64,000 nucleotides of DNA from Lysobacter sp. Root690 (GCF_001427785.1 NZ_LMHM01000001.1:675116-739115), one strand, 5' to 3'. Numbered from the stretch's first letter, positions 44,476 through 54,870 are shown. The notes: generated by a model from the letters alone, not told the origin. Translations and numbers: made by a program.

Positions 44476-45170
44476 GCGACAAACAGCCGCTGCTGTTGCT
44501 GCCCGGCCTGCTTTGCGACGAGCGCCTGTGGCGCGATCAAGCGCGCGATCTGGCCGATATCGCCGCGCCGGTCATCGCAGACCTGAGTCTGGACGACAGC
44601 GTGGCGAACATGGCGGCGCGCGTTCTGGCTGATGCGCCGCCGCGGTTCGCCTTGGCCGGATTGTCGATGGGCGGCTATGTCGCGTTCGAAATCCTGCGCC
44701 AGCAACCCGAGCGTGTCTGTCGGCTGGCTCTGCTCGACACCAGCGCCGCGCCGGATTCGCCGGCGCGCGCCGAGCAACGACGCGCCGGTCTGCGACTGCT
44801 CGAACGCGGCCGCTTCGCCGGCGTCACTCAACAATTGCTGCCGATGTTGGTGCATCCGCGCCATGTGCATTCGGCGATCGGCGTGGAGGTGCGGGCTATG
44901 GCGCAACGGGTCGGCGCGCAGGCGTACCGGCGCCAGCAGACGGCGATTCTGCAGCGACCCGATTCGCGACCGCTGCTGGCCTCGATCGCGGTACCGACCT
45001 TGGTCGTGGTCGGCGAAGACGACGTGCTCACCCCGCCCGCGGCGGCCGAGGAGATCCAGCGCGGCATCGCCGGCGCGGTGCTCGCGCGAATACCCGACTG
45101 CGGCCATCTGCCGACGATGGAAGACCCGCTGCAAACCAATCGCCTGCTGCGGCAATGGCTGATGTGGTGA
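44472..45170 (+). CDS. alpha/beta hydrolase
   Basis: A 232-aa enzyme with GTG start preceded by AGGAG inside the MFS gene's 3' end. The catalytic triad is readable: nucleophile Ser in LAGLSMGGYVAFE, Asp in VVGEDDVLTPP and His in PDCGHLPTMEDP. The oxyanion region is LLPGLLCDERLWRDQ. There is no signal peptide, so it is cytoplasmic. Coupling with an MFS pump under a LysR regulator suggests joint handling (hydrolysis and transport) of one ester or lactone compound. Confidence 0.88.
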   Translation: MSDKQPLLLLPGLLCDERLWRDQARDLADIAAPVIADLSLDDSVANMAARVLADAPPRFALAGLSMGGYVAFEILRQQPERVCRLALLDTSAAPDSPARAEQRRAGLRLLERGRFAGVTQQLLPMLVHPRHVHSAIGVEVRAMAQRVGAQAYRRQQTAILQRPDSRPLLASIAVPTLVVVGEDDVLTPPAAAEEIQRGIAGAVLARIPDCGHLPTMEDPLQTNRLLRQWLMW

Positions 45171-45225
45171 TTCGAGCGCGTGGCCTTCGTACTATCGAAC
45201 TTCGACGATCGACTGGAGCAAGACG

Positions 45226-45693
45226 ATGACCGCGCTGGACTTCGACACGACCGATCTGGATGCGCTGCTGCGCCTCAACCGCCTGCGCGCCGAAGCGGCA
45301 AGCGAAACCGCGCTAGCGCTCGAACGCCATTTCGCCGAGCGCTATCAGGCGGATCGCCGTTTCGCCGTGTACGGAACCCTCGCGCCCGGCAAGCCGAACC
45401 ATCACCACCTCAGCGATCTGGACGGCACCTGGACGCCGGGACACTTCGTCACCGGCCGGTTGGAGCAATCGGGATGGGGCGCCGATATGGGCTATCCGGC
45501 CTTGCGCTGGTCCGAATCGGGCGACGCGATCGAAGTGCAGCTATTCGCATCCGACGACTTGCCCGCGCATTGGGCGCGGCTGGATGCGTTCGAAGGCGAC
45601 GAGTACCTGCGCATCCTGGTACCGGTGCATGCGCCGGACGGATCGGTGACGTTGGCCAATGTGTATGCCGCGAGGCCCGATAAGCAAGCGTAG
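45226..45693 (+). CDS. gamma-glutamylcyclotransferase-fold protein
   Basis: A 155-aa protein. The characteristic FAVYGTLAPGKPNHHHLSDL corresponds to the Y-G-[ST]-L loop of the GGCT fold, and ARLDAFEGDEYLRI supplies the conserved acidic residue of the family (FEG.EY). It may cyclise gamma-glutamylamines or act on other gamma-glutamyl compounds. An N-terminal helix of about 40 residues precedes the fold, an extension not usual in the shortest members. Start has GGAGC upstream. Confidence 0.85.
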   Translation: MTALDFDTTDLDALLRLNRLRAEAASETALALERHFAERYQADRRFAVYGTLAPGKPNHHHLSDLDGTWTPGHFVTGRLEQSGWGADMGYPALRWSESGDAIEVQLFASDDLPAHWARLDAFEGDEYLRILVPVHAPDGSVTLANVYAARPDKQA

Positions 45694-45870
45694 TCGTGGC
45701 GCGAAGCCCGACGGACGTCGTGTCTGTTCGAGATCCGAAGCGTCGGCGATTGCTTCGCGCAAGCGGCCTTGCCCTTGTGCTGATCGCGCCGGAGAATGCA
45801 GACGGTGCATCGCGCCGCGGCGCCATCGACGGCGTCGCGCGCCGCATCCCTCTCCCCCTTGAGAGCTCCC

Positions 45871-46836
45871 ATGACCCGCAACCACCTCTCCACCTTGGCG
45901 CTCGCGCTGTTCACCACCGCGATGCTGGCCGGATGCCCGCAATCCCGGCCGCTGCCGACCGAAACACCCAAGGCGGACGCTCCCGCGCCCGCCTCGGCCG
46001 CGACGCCCGCGCCGCAGCCGGTGAACGCCGATGTGTTCCGTTTCAAAATCGGCGCGCTTGATGCGGTGGCGCTGAAAGACGGCGACATCGACGTCGCCAA
46101 CGACGGCAAGACCTTCGCCATCGGCCAGCCGGCCGATGCGGTCAACGCGCTGCTGACCGCGGCGGGCCAACCGACCGACACCCTGCACCTGAGCATTCAA
46201 CCGCTGCTGGTGCGCAGCGGCGCGCAGGTGCTGCTGTTCGATACCGGCGCGGCGGATGCGTCGTTCGCGCGCGCCGGACGCTTGCCGGCGTCGCTGCGCG
46301 CGGCCGGCGTCGAGCCCTCGCAGGTCACCGACATCTTCCTCTCGCATCACCATCCCGATCATGTCGGCGGCCTGCTCGGCAAGGACGGCGCGCTCGCCTT
46401 CGCCAACGCCAGGATCCATCTGTCGGCGCCCGAATGGGATGCGATGAAGAAAGACGACGGATCCGCCAAGCTGGTCGCCGCGATCGCGCCGAAGGTCGAG
46501 ACCTTCCAGCCCGGCGCGGCGATCGTGCCCGGCGTGGTCACCGCTGTGGCCGTCGACGGACATACGCCGGGCCACAGCGCCTACGAGATCGCCTCGGGCG
46601 ATCAGCGCCTGCTCTACATCGGCGACAGCGCGCATCACTTCGTGATCTCGGTGCAGCGCCCGGAGTGGACCGTGCAGTACGACCAGAACGCACCGCTGGC
46701 GCAAACCAGCCGGCGCGCGCTGATGCAACGCGCCGCCGACGGCAAGCTGCGCGTGTACGCCGTGCATTTCCCGTTCCCCGGCCTGGGCCAGTTCAAGGCT
46801 CAGGGCGACAGCTTCGTGTGGGAACCCGAACGCTGA
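45871..46836 (+). CDS. metallo-beta-lactamase-fold lipoprotein
   Basis: A 321-aa protein with lipoprotein signal (LALALFTTAMLAGC, Cys22) and an Ala/Pro-rich spacer. The metal motif HHHPDHVGG is in IFLSHHHPDHVGGLLG, followed by the second-shell residues in VDGHTPGHSAYEI and LYIGDSAHHFV. This is the AHL-lactonase/AttM-like or MBL hydrolase type acting in the periplasm. Lactonase function is possible but not proven; the usual AttM tyrosine was not identified. Confidence 0.85.
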   Translation: MTRNHLSTLALALFTTAMLAGCPQSRPLPTETPKADAPAPASAATPAPQPVNADVFRFKIGALDAVALKDGDIDVANDGKTFAIGQPADAVNALLTAAGQPTDTLHLSIQPLLVRSGAQVLLFDTGAADASFARAGRLPASLRAAGVEPSQVTDIFLSHHHPDHVGGLLGKDGALAFANARIHLSAPEWDAMKKDDGSAKLVAAIAPKVETFQPGAAIVPGVVTAVAVDGHTPGHSAYEIASGDQRLLYIGDSAHHFVISVQRPEWTVQYDQNAPLAQTSRRALMQRAADGKLRVYAVHFPFPGLGQFKAQGDSFVWEPER

Positions 46837-47148
46837 TCCGCCGCGCCCGCGACGAAACGACGGGCGTATGAACCAGGATGAGCGGACGTCGATGGCGACG
46901 TCCACTCGCCGTGAGCAGCCTCCGGCATTCCATGGCACAGGCCTGCATCGCTCATGAACCTGGCGCCAACAGGCCCGATCGGACCCGTCTCTAGCCCACC
47001 TCCCGGTCATGCCCCGGCATCGCCGCTGAACGGCCGCGGCTCGGTCCCGCCACTGGCGGTCTTTGGCGCTAAGCTCTCGCCACGGCGCGCCGACGGATGC
47101 CGCGCGATCGCCGTTCCCGCTGTGATGCACTACGACGAGGTGCTTGCG
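46837..47148. other. intergenic, 312 bases
   Basis: This region lies between the MBL-fold gene and the Gly-rich secreted protein on the same strand. A continuous frame from 46954 runs into the next gene, but the signal peptide marks 47149 as the start. I see no repeat or RNA. Confidence 0.35.
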
Positions 47149-47862
<714 letters not shown>

Positions 47863-47900
47863 GCCATCCTGGGCCGTGTAGACGACGATCCATTCGCCCC

Positions 47901-47936
47901 GACCCGGCCGAGCCGCGATGCGGTTTGGGCCGGGTC
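47901..47936. terminator. hairpin behind the Gly-rich protein gene
   Basis: GACCCGGCC (47901-47909) pairs with GGCCGGGTC (47928-47936), with an 18-base loop that can itself pair partly (CCGC with GCGG). It lies 38 bases after the stop at 47862 and before the convergent LprI-like gene. Confidence 0.6.
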
Positions 47937-48117
47937 GATTGGTCTGGATTCAACCGCGCTTTCGGGCCGCCACGATTTCGCGACTCAAGAAACGGCGACA
48001 TGCGTGCCGTGCGCGGCCGAAGTCGACAGCGCTCATCGCGTCGTAGCGTCGCTCGCCGTCTGTATGCAGGGCCGGCAGCACTCGATGCTGTCGGCTTCAA
48101 CCGGTTCGACCGGAAAA

Positions 48118-49029
48118 TTATCGCGAAGCCGCGTCGCCTTCCTTGCGGCCGCGCCCACCCGGAACGCGATCGCGCGCCGGAAAGGATTTGTCGGTCAGGC
48201 AGGCATTGAGCCAACCCTGATCGGCGCGCAAGCCCGGAACGGCCAACCAGTCATCGTCATCGCTCAGCACGGCGATATCCGGGTCGAGCTTGCTCAGCGG
48301 GCCGAAGCTTTCGACGATGGCGGCCTGCTCCGCTGTCGGCTTGAAGTTCCAACCGACGGCCTGTCCGGTGACCGACAGACCGGGGCATTGGCTGTCGACG
48401 CAGGCGGCGATCACTCGCGGTTTTCCGTTGACGATGTCGGCGACGGCGCGCTGCGTCACCACGTAATAGCTGGCGAAATCCTCGCTGACGCTGCATACGC
48501 GATCGCCGTTCTGCACGTTCATCACGCCGAAGCAGTTGTACGAATAGACATTGGGATCCCGCCGATCCGGCACGAACGAGCAGCTGGCGCGGTAGCCGGC
48601 GAAGGAGCCGCCGCTGTAGGCCGCGGCATTCGCCCGCTGCTTCAGAGCGACGGCGATGAACTTCGGCGTTCCGCCGACGCGCTCGGTCAGGCTTTCGGTG
48701 CGCGCCGTGGTGGCGTCGAGCAGGATCGCGCGTTGCTCGTCGGCGTCGGGCGCGCCCTCGTCGTTTCCGAGCGCGCCGAGGTCGTGCTCGCGCGCGGCGA
48801 TCCAGCGACGCTGGCTGTTGATCAAGGCGGCGCGCACATCCGCATCCGTGGCGAGACCCAGCAGCTCGAAATAGGCCTTGCTCATCGCGGCATCGGCTTT
48901 GCGCAAGCGCGGGTCCGCGCAGATCTTGTGTTCGAGTGCGGTCGACGCCTTGCGGCAGTCCAGGGCATGAGCGGGTCCGCCGAGCAAGGCCGCGGACATC
49001 AGGCAAATGGCCGAAAGCAAACTCTTCAC
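48118..49029 (-). CDS. LprI-domain exported protein (lysozyme-inhibitor-like), 303 aa
   Basis: GTG start with AAGGA upstream; signal peptide SLLSAICLMSAALLGGPAHA. The N-terminal module (about 22-100) has the LprI/DUF1311 pattern: DCRKASTALEHKICADPRLR, KADAAMSKAYFELL and QRRWIAAREHDLG. LprI of Mycobacterium inhibits lysozyme. The remaining 200 residues (with Cys-rich parts such as SYNCFGVMNVQNGDRVC and CVDSQCPGL) have no match that I recognise. Long proteins with an N-terminal LprI module are common in Xanthomonadaceae, so inhibitor function is only a possibility. Confidence 0.78.
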   Translation of the reverse strand: MKSLLSAICLMSAALLGGPAHALDCRKASTALEHKICADPRLRKADAAMSKAYFELLGLATDADVRAALINSQRRWIAAREHDLGALGNDEGAPDADEQRAILLDATTARTESLTERVGGTPKFIAVALKQRANAAAYSGGSFAGYRASCSFVPDRRDPNVYSYNCFGVMNVQNGDRVCSVSEDFASYYVVTQRAVADIVNGKPRVIAACVDSQCPGLSVTGQAVGWNFKPTAEQAAIVESFGPLSKLDPDIAVLSDDDDWLAVPGLRADQGWLNACLTDKSFPARDRVPGGRGRKEGDAASR

Positions 49030-49143
49030 TGTCGTTCGTCCTTGGTTTATGACCCAGCATAACCAATCAACCCGCGAACGCGCAGCCTCCGGCCGAACTG
49101 CGCGAGCGCATCGCAGCGAGTGATGCGCTCGTCGCTTGGCGCC

Positions 49144-49470
49144 TCAATCGTTCGGCATCGGCGCCGGATGCAGATGAATCGCCAGCCAGACCGCGCCCTG
49201 CGAAACCCGCCGCACGGTATGCGGTGTGCCGGCGGGCAAGAAGACATAACCTCCGGACCGAAGCTCGATGGCCTCGCCCGCCACCTCCAGGGTCGCCTCC
49301 CCCTGCAGCAACGCGACCCACTCGTCCTGGGCCTGCACGTACTCCATCGGAACCGTCGCGGCGGAGCTGAGTATGCGTTCGACGACAAGGTTCTTGTGCG
49401 TGAGCAAGGTCTCGAAGCGTTCGCCCTGGGCAGGCGCATCGGCATCGGCGAACAGGTTTCCAGTCGGCAT
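49144..49470 (-). CDS. small cupin protein
   Basis: A 108-aa single-domain cupin: DEWVALLQGEATLEVAG, then LRSGGYVFLPAGTPHTVRRV, with His ligands in GTPHTV and IHLHPAP. It starts at ATG 49470 (MPTGNLFADADA), with AGGAG upstream; an in-frame ATG at 49503 is possible. Relatives are described as cupin-domain phosphoribosylaminomethylcarboxamide or sugar isomerase-like proteins, but no specific role can be assigned. It stands alone. Confidence 0.82.
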   Translation of the reverse strand: MPTGNLFADADAPAQGERFETLLTHKNLVVERILSSAATVPMEYVQAQDEWVALLQGEATLEVAGEAIELRSGGYVFLPAGTPHTVRRVSQGAVWLAIHLHPAPMPND

Positions 49471-49624
49471 GCGAACGAGCTCCTCTCCAATCGGTCTCGA
49501 CATCGAGTCGGCCGCTTCGCGAAGCTTATTCGGCTCGATCCCGTCGTCAGACGCGAGCCTACACGATCGCAGCCCATACCAAGGAAGATCGCTCCAGCGT
49601 GCGCTCCGTGTCGGCCATGCACCC

Positions 49625-49909
49625 TCATGCCGAAATCGCCGCGGCGACGCAACCGAAAGCCGCCGCGCCATTGGCGAGAAGCGCAATGACGGCAAGCCAC
49701 CGTGGCCGCTCGCCCATCTCCAGCGCGTCGATCGAGAATCCAACGCCGAGGATGATGGAAAACGCAATCATGGCCGTGGCTATGAGCGCGGCGCCCAGTG
49801 GGTCTTCCGGCGTCGCTTTGAACAACGCTATGGCGAAATAGCTTCCAACCGGCGGGGACGCGATCGCCAAGGCCGTGCGCAAACGGATTTTTGTAAGCGA
49901 TGCCTGCAT
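49625..49909 (-). CDS. small three-helix membrane protein, 94 aa
   Basis: I do not recognise this protein. The ATG at 49909 has GGAG about eleven bases upstream. Three hydrophobic helices are readable: PPVGSYFAIALFK, LGAALIATAMIAFSIILGVG and WLAVIALLANGAAAFGCVA. It is followed on the same strand by the cupin gene and preceded by another membrane protein gene, so a loose operon is possible. Confidence 0.6.
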   Translation of the reverse strand: MQASLTKIRLRTALAIASPPVGSYFAIALFKATPEDPLGAALIATAMIAFSIILGVGFSIDALEMGERPRWLAVIALLANGAAAFGCVAAAISA

Positions 49910-49948
49910 TGCGGCTCGACTCCTGAGCTGCGTGCCGTCGACATGCCG

Positions 49949-50485
49949 CTACGGCCGGTATTTGAGCGCGATGACCTTGGCCGGAAAGCCGCGCGTCAAC
50001 AAGACCCTGCCAAAGGCATTGCCCAACTCGATGTCCGGGTCAAGCCGAAACGGGAAATCGGCCGAGTAATAGCCGCGCGGTATGACATAAACGGAAAGTT
50101 TCAGCTCATAGCCGTTGCGGATATGGCGCTGGAGCTCGAACTCAGGGTCCAGTTCGACGAACCCGCTTACGGTACTTCGCTCCGACACTTGATAACCGCT
50201 TCCAAGACGATGGCCTGGCAACACCAGCTTGCCCCAGGCAAAGGCCACCGAATCGTCCCCGGCATCCGACCCTGGAACCCAGACGGCCGCATGCACCTTG
50301 TCGCTCACCCAGACGTAGGTGTCGCTGCGTTGGTTGGAGACCGTGACCGCGAACTTGTGCGCCGAGAGATCCGCGCGCAATGTCGCCAGCCAGGCTTGCC
50401 ACCCCAGATACAGCGTCAGGACGACGGCCACCGCAACCAGCAGACGAATCTTTCCTTGCGCAGCCCGCGCCGGCGCCGGTTTCAT
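49949..50485 (-). CDS. membrane-anchored hypothetical protein, 178 aa
   Basis: I do not recognise this protein. Residues 14-36 form a signal anchor (IRLLVAVAVVLTLYLGWQAW). The periplasmic part is beta-rich (FAVTVSNQRSDTYVWVSDKV; FELQRHIRNGYELKLSVYVI) and ends in a Pro-Arg tail. The ATG at 50485 is used; a TTG at 50512 adds nine residues. No ribosome site is evident for either. Confidence 0.6.
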   Translation of the reverse strand: MKPAPARAAQGKIRLLVAVAVVLTLYLGWQAWLATLRADLSAHKFAVTVSNQRSDTYVWVSDKVHAAVWVPGSDAGDDSVAFAWGKLVLPGHRLGSGYQVSERSTVSGFVELDPEFELQRHIRNGYELKLSVYVIPRGYYSADFPFRLDPDIELGNAFGRVLLTRGFPAKVIALKYRP

Positions 50486-50665
50486 GAGGGTCGGCGAACG
50501 GATTCGATGCAACGCCTGGACTTCATCGCCATTCCTTCGCGGTTGACCGTGGAATGAAAATCTAATCGGCGATTGTGTCGCTGGCGGGAAGCGAGCGTGA
50601 AGCCGGCCAAGCGTGCAGGCATCTAGGCGGAAGGTAGCGGCCCGTGGATTTCCGATCAGTCCCCG

Positions 50666-51427
50666 TCAGGACGGGTTGTACGCCACCCATCCCTTGAACG
50701 TGAACGCGGCAAAGAACAGTTCGACCGTTTCGAATCCGGCCTCGCGCAGCAGCGCCTCATCCTGTTCGGGCGAAAGCATGGGCAGCCGGCTGCCGAGCGC
50801 GGCGACCGACTTGTCCGCGTCCTGCGCGGGAATGCCGCCGGACGCCACCGCGAATGCCGCATAGCGATGGAGCCATTGCAGCTTGCGATCGCCGGGAACG
50901 CTGTGGTGGGCCACGATCAACGGCGCGCCGGGCTTTAGCCGTCGCCTGAGTTCGACCAGCGTGCGCAGGCGTTCTTCGGCGGGCAGAAAATGTAGGGTCA
51001 GCAGACAGGTCGCGCCGTCGAACGGGCCGACCGACGCGGTGTCGATATAGCCTTCGCACAGATCGACCCGCGACGCGAGCGGGCCCAGGGTTTCGCTCGC
51101 CAGCTTCAGCATCTCGGCCGACGGGTCCACGCCGACGAAGCGCCATTCGGGCTGCGCTTCGGCGAAAACCTTCAACTCCAGGCCGCCGCCGGCGCCGAGA
51201 ACGAGCACTTCGCCATCGCCAGGAACCGCCTCGGCAAGCAGCAACGCCGTCATCCGTTGCAGGGCGTGAAAGCCGGGAACCTGCCTGACCGGGCCTTGTG
51301 CGTAACGGGCAACCACTTGGGGATCTGAGAACGACAAAGCACCACTCCACTTGGCGAGTTCAACACGGCTCATGCTAGCGCAGCGCGTTTGCGCCTGGCC
51401 GATCGCGGATGCTTCGATCTGTTCCAT
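50666..51427 (-). CDS. class I SAM-dependent methyltransferase
   Basis: A 253-aa protein with SAM motif I GEVLVLGAGGGLELKVFAEA, acidic motif II RFVGVDPSAEMLKLASETLG, and motif IV FDGATCLLTLHFLPAEERLR. It resembles Tam or Smta-like small-molecule methyltransferases. The substrate is not predictable. Start 51427 is the first ATG of the frame; an internal ATG at 51373 (MSRVELAKWS) is an alternative. Confidence 0.85.
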   Translation of the reverse strand: MEQIEASAIGQAQTRCASMSRVELAKWSGALSFSDPQVVARYAQGPVRQVPGFHALQRMTALLLAEAVPGDGEVLVLGAGGGLELKVFAEAQPEWRFVGVDPSAEMLKLASETLGPLASRVDLCEGYIDTASVGPFDGATCLLTLHFLPAEERLRTLVELRRRLKPGAPLIVAHHSVPGDRKLQWLHRYAAFAVASGGIPAQDADKSVAALGSRLPMLSPEQDEALLREAGFETVELFFAAFTFKGWVAYNPS

Positions 51428-51540
51428 CGATGTATCGCTGCGGGCTTACGCGCAACAACGATCCATAATGCCGCGGGCGATTCGCTGTAAGCGGATCCCC
51501 TCATTCGTTACCTATTGCCGCGAATCCCAGAAAGACCCGC

Positions 51541-51903
51541 ATGCCCACGAAAGCGCGACCCCGGCTGATGACGATTGGAGCGGCCAAGTACTTGTGGCTC
51601 ATTCGCCCCATCAATCCCAACCACGTCGTCTTGAAAGTCTGGTCGAAGCAGGGAGGGCGCAAGGATTTCCCGCTCGAAGTCCGCTTCCGCTTCGACGATC
51701 CATGGCTGAACTATGGCCCGATCATCACGGCGCCCAGCGAACGGCGCCACGAGTTTTTCGAACTGGCCCCCGTCACTCCGAAACTGGTGCGTTGGGCGAT
51801 CGATGCCGCGATCACGGCGGGCTGGAATCCGGAGCAACCGCGAGAGCATCGCTTGTTCGAACGCGGTTCGAACGGCGATCTGGTGAGCTCGCAAAGGGCC
51901 TGA
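51541..51903 (+). CDS. hypothetical protein, 120 aa
   Basis: I do not recognise this protein. It reads MPTKARPRLMTIGAAKYLWL, then a compact beta-rich part (VLKVWSKQGGRKDFPLEVRF) and a C-terminal helix (VRWAIDAAITAGWNPEQP). The WNPEQP-type ending occurs in some small proteins linked to plasmid or immunity functions, but this is not diagnostic. The gene stands alone between the methyltransferase and the lanthipeptide synthetase. Confidence 0.6.
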   Translation: MPTKARPRLMTIGAAKYLWLIRPINPNHVVLKVWSKQGGRKDFPLEVRFRFDDPWLNYGPIITAPSERRHEFFELAPVTPKLVRWAIDAAITAGWNPEQPREHRLFERGSNGDLVSSQRA

Positions 51904-51999
51904 AGCGTTGCGGCGTTTCTGGGCGAACGCTCGGCTCTGACGCTGCCGAGAGAACCGACCGTTCAATGCGAAACGACATCCGCTATCAAGGACGGTCGC

Positions 52000-54870
52000 C
52001 TACGAGATAGCCAGCGCATCCGTGTCGATCATCGTCTCGCGCACCTTCGCCGTAGTTTTCCGCCGGCATTCGAGCAGCAGCGGCGAGGCCAGATCGCAAT
52101 CGGGATGCATGCGGTTGAGCGCATGAATCGCCCCAGCCAGACCGGTCATCAGCCCGGGCGTGAATGCCTGACGGGTGATGCCACCGACGATGCCGTGCTC
52201 CTCGATCGCCGAAACGACTTCGGCGGTCGCCTCATCAAAATCGATCGCGGAGCCTTGCGGATCGAGCGCCGATGCGCGCACCAGCAGTTCCCACAGCGAG
52301 AAATCGCCATGGCAGAGGGTGTGGGTGAAACCCCATTGGCCGCGCGACGCCGCCACCGCGCGGCGCAGGTCGCGCAGATCGCGCGAGTTGCCATCGCGTG
52401 CATACAGATCGGCCGCGGCCAGACCAATGCCGACCCCGCCGTTGCACCATGTGGGGAAGTTGACCGTGTCCTTCATGCGCACGTCGCGCCAGTTGCCGAC
52501 CGCCGCGTCAAACAGCGAATCCTGGAAGGCGAAGGCGCCCTCGGCGAGCGCGTTCCAGCGTCGACGATCGGCTTCGCTGCCGGCCTCGGTCCGGGCCAGA
52601 CGCGCCAAGGCCCAGCCGATGCCGTAGCCGCCGTGGGCGAAGCCGCCGATCGGATCGGCGATGCCCGCGGTCAGCCAATAAGTGCCCTGTTCGTCGACCC
52701 GTACTTTCGATTCCAGATGCGACGCCGCGCGCGCGGCGAGCGCCAGCCAGCGCGGATCGGCGCTCGCCTCGGCGAGGCCCAGCAACGGCAAGATGGCGCC
52801 GCAACTGCCGTCGGTGATATCGAGGCTGGGATCGTCGTCGAAGCCTTTTTGCTCGAGCGCCGCCGCGCATGCGCAGGCATTGGCGAGCAATTGCGGCCGC
52901 CCCAGCAGATCGTGCAACACCAGCCAGGCCCAGATGCGGCTGCCGTCGCCGGTGAAGCCGCCCACTGTCGCAGGCGTCTGAGCCGCGACGAAGGTCTGCA
53001 GGGCGAGCAAGGCGCCTTCGAGCGCTTCATCCACGCCCGCCACTGGATCAGCGCGTCCGTGCGCGACTTCATGGCGATAGCCGGCCAAAGTCACCGCCAC
53101 GCCGCCGAGGCCGAAATACGCGTCGGCGCCCAAGGGCTGCACATGCCAGCCCTGGCTGCCGAAACTTTCCGGCGTGATCCAGGTGACCGAGCCGTCTTCG
53201 CCGCGCACGGCGAGCTGCAACAGACGCCGCATCGTGTCGGCGGCCAGCCGACGCCTGCGTTCGTCGAGGCGGTCGCGATGCGGATGGCGAGCGTAATGCG
53301 ATCGGCTGTCGCGTTGATCCGGACCATCCGCGCCGCTGTTGAGCTGGGTGACCACCAGCGAACTGCGGATCGTCATTTCCTCCAGTTCGATCCGCATGCC
53401 GCGCCAGTTGGCGAGCGTCGCGGCGATGCGTTCGGGCGAAAGCGACAGCGCGAAGATCGGGATGTCGCCGTAGCGCAGCGCTTCGATTTCGCCGGCGATA
53501 TCTTCCAGCGACGGCTGCGCGCCTCCAGTGGCGCTGGAGAACAGGGTGCGGGCGCGCTCGATCGCCTTGGCTTCCTCGTGCAGCGACGCCGGATGCCAGA
53601 GCATGCGGCCGATTTCCACGTAGACCTGGGTGGTTCGGCGCACGTCGCGGGCGCGGCAGCCTTCGAACGCGGCGAGCAACGGCGCGAGCCGGCCGTCCGC
53701 GTCGAGCCGGCGCAGCCGATGCGAGGCGTCGAGAAAAGCTTCGGTGATCTCGTCCCAGTAACGCGACACATCGGGGTTCGCACTGGGGTGGTTCTGCGAC
53801 CGCTCCATGTCCGCTTCGACCAGTTCCACCCGCGCGGCGGTGGTGCCGTCGTCGGCGATGACCGGGACCTGCAATTGCGGCTGTTCGCCCGGCAAGGAGC
53901 CGGCGGCGGACAAGTCCGCGCGGCCGAAACCCACGCTGCGCGAACGGAACGGCACGATGCCGGTACGCAGCACCGAGTCTTGGATCAGGGTCTGGGCGAG
54001 GTCGTAGGCCTGGCCGTAGTTCGACGATGCGACCGGCCGCGCGGCCGCGAACAGACTCTCGACATCGACCACCACCGGCACCGGACCGGCCGCGACCAGA
54101 TTCTCCAGGTGGATGTCGGTGCCGCCGAGCAGACGCAGCATCGCCAACCAATGGCCGAGGCCGCGATAGAAGCGGCGCAGTTCCTCGTCGCCGTCGCAGT
54201 AGCGATGATCGATGAAGGCGGCCCAACCGTAGTCGTCGCGTTCGAGCACCGCCGGCACGCGGATGCGTTGCTCCTCGTCGAACAACTGGGCGAGGAACGC
54301 ATCGAACACCGCGTCGATGCGCAGCGAGCGCGGCTTGTACATGACCTGCCCGGCTTCGAACGTCAGCCGGGCCACGGTCTGCCCGCCTTCGTGTAGGTCG
54401 CCCTGGCCGAGGCTGAGCTTGATCAGGCGACCGGGCGCGGTGCCCATGAACTCGGCCAGCGCCGCACGATCGGCGATCAGGCGCGCCGCCAATGTTTCGA
54501 TCGCCGCGCATTGCTGATCCAGCGCGCGTTGCAGACGCTCGCGCAGCGGTGGATAGCGATGCCGCAACAGTTCGGCGAATTCCGGGCTGAGCGCCTTGGC
54601 GACGAACTGGGCGAAGCGGCCGGCTTCGTCTTCGGCGGTGAGCTCGCCGCCGAGCTTGGCCGCATGCAGTTCGAGCAACAGCACCCGGTTGAGCTTGAGT
54701 CGCGCGTTCTCGTACAGAGCCTGCGCGAGCGCCGCGCGGATCAGTTCGGATTCGTGTGGGTCGAGGCCGGCGGGCAAGGCCGCGAGCCGAGTGTCGAACG
54801 CGTCGCGCGCGGCCGCGGTGAAGTGATCGATGATCGGACCGAAGCCCTCGTGGATACGGCTTTCGGTCAT
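52000..54870 (-). CDS. lanM: class II lanthipeptide synthetase LanM
   Basis: A 956-aa bifunctional enzyme that dehydrates Ser/Thr of a precursor and cyclises them with Cys. The N-terminal dehydratase (about 1-560) contains ARLTFEAGQVMYKPRSL, GGTDIHLENLV and VVDVESLF, matching the kinase-like active site of LanM. The C-terminal LanC-like cyclase (about 600-956) has GGFAHGGYGIGW and zinc ligands C809 (WCNGGVG), C853 and H854 (CHGD). All needed residues are present. The start at 54870 (MTESRIHEG) is preferred; a TTG at 54948 would lie on the intergenic hairpin. The precursor gene lies 115 bases upstream. Confidence 0.93.
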   Translation of the reverse strand: MTESRIHEGFGPIIDHFTAAARDAFDTRLAALPAGLDPHESELIRAALAQALYENARLKLNRVLLLELHAAKLGGELTAEDEAGRFAQFVAKALSPEFAELLRHRYPPLRERLQRALDQQCAAIETLAARLIADRAALAEFMGTAPGRLIKLSLGQGDLHEGGQTVARLTFEAGQVMYKPRSLRIDAVFDAFLAQLFDEEQRIRVPAVLERDDYGWAAFIDHRYCDGDEELRRFYRGLGHWLAMLRLLGGTDIHLENLVAAGPVPVVVDVESLFAAARPVASSNYGQAYDLAQTLIQDSVLRTGIVPFRSRSVGFGRADLSAAGSLPGEQPQLQVPVIADDGTTAARVELVEADMERSQNHPSANPDVSRYWDEITEAFLDASHRLRRLDADGRLAPLLAAFEGCRARDVRRTTQVYVEIGRMLWHPASLHEEAKAIERARTLFSSATGGAQPSLEDIAGEIEALRYGDIPIFALSLSPERIAATLANWRGMRIELEEMTIRSSLVVTQLNSGADGPDQRDSRSHYARHPHRDRLDERRRRLAADTMRRLLQLAVRGEDGSVTWITPESFGSQGWHVQPLGADAYFGLGGVAVTLAGYRHEVAHGRADPVAGVDEALEGALLALQTFVAAQTPATVGGFTGDGSRIWAWLVLHDLLGRPQLLANACACAAALEQKGFDDDPSLDITDGSCGAILPLLGLAEASADPRWLALAARAASHLESKVRVDEQGTYWLTAGIADPIGGFAHGGYGIGWALARLARTEAGSEADRRRWNALAEGAFAFQDSLFDAAVGNWRDVRMKDTVNFPTWCNGGVGIGLAAADLYARDGNSRDLRDLRRAVAASRGQWGFTHTLCHGDFSLWELLVRASALDPQGSAIDFDEATAEVVSAIEEHGIVGGITRQAFTPGLMTGLAGAIHALNRMHPDCDLASPLLLECRRKTTAKVRETMIDTDALAIS

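Noticed and set aside
52105-54396. 763-aa plus-strand frame over lanM
   Set aside because: LanM on the minus strand has complete catalytic motifs; the opposing frame has none.
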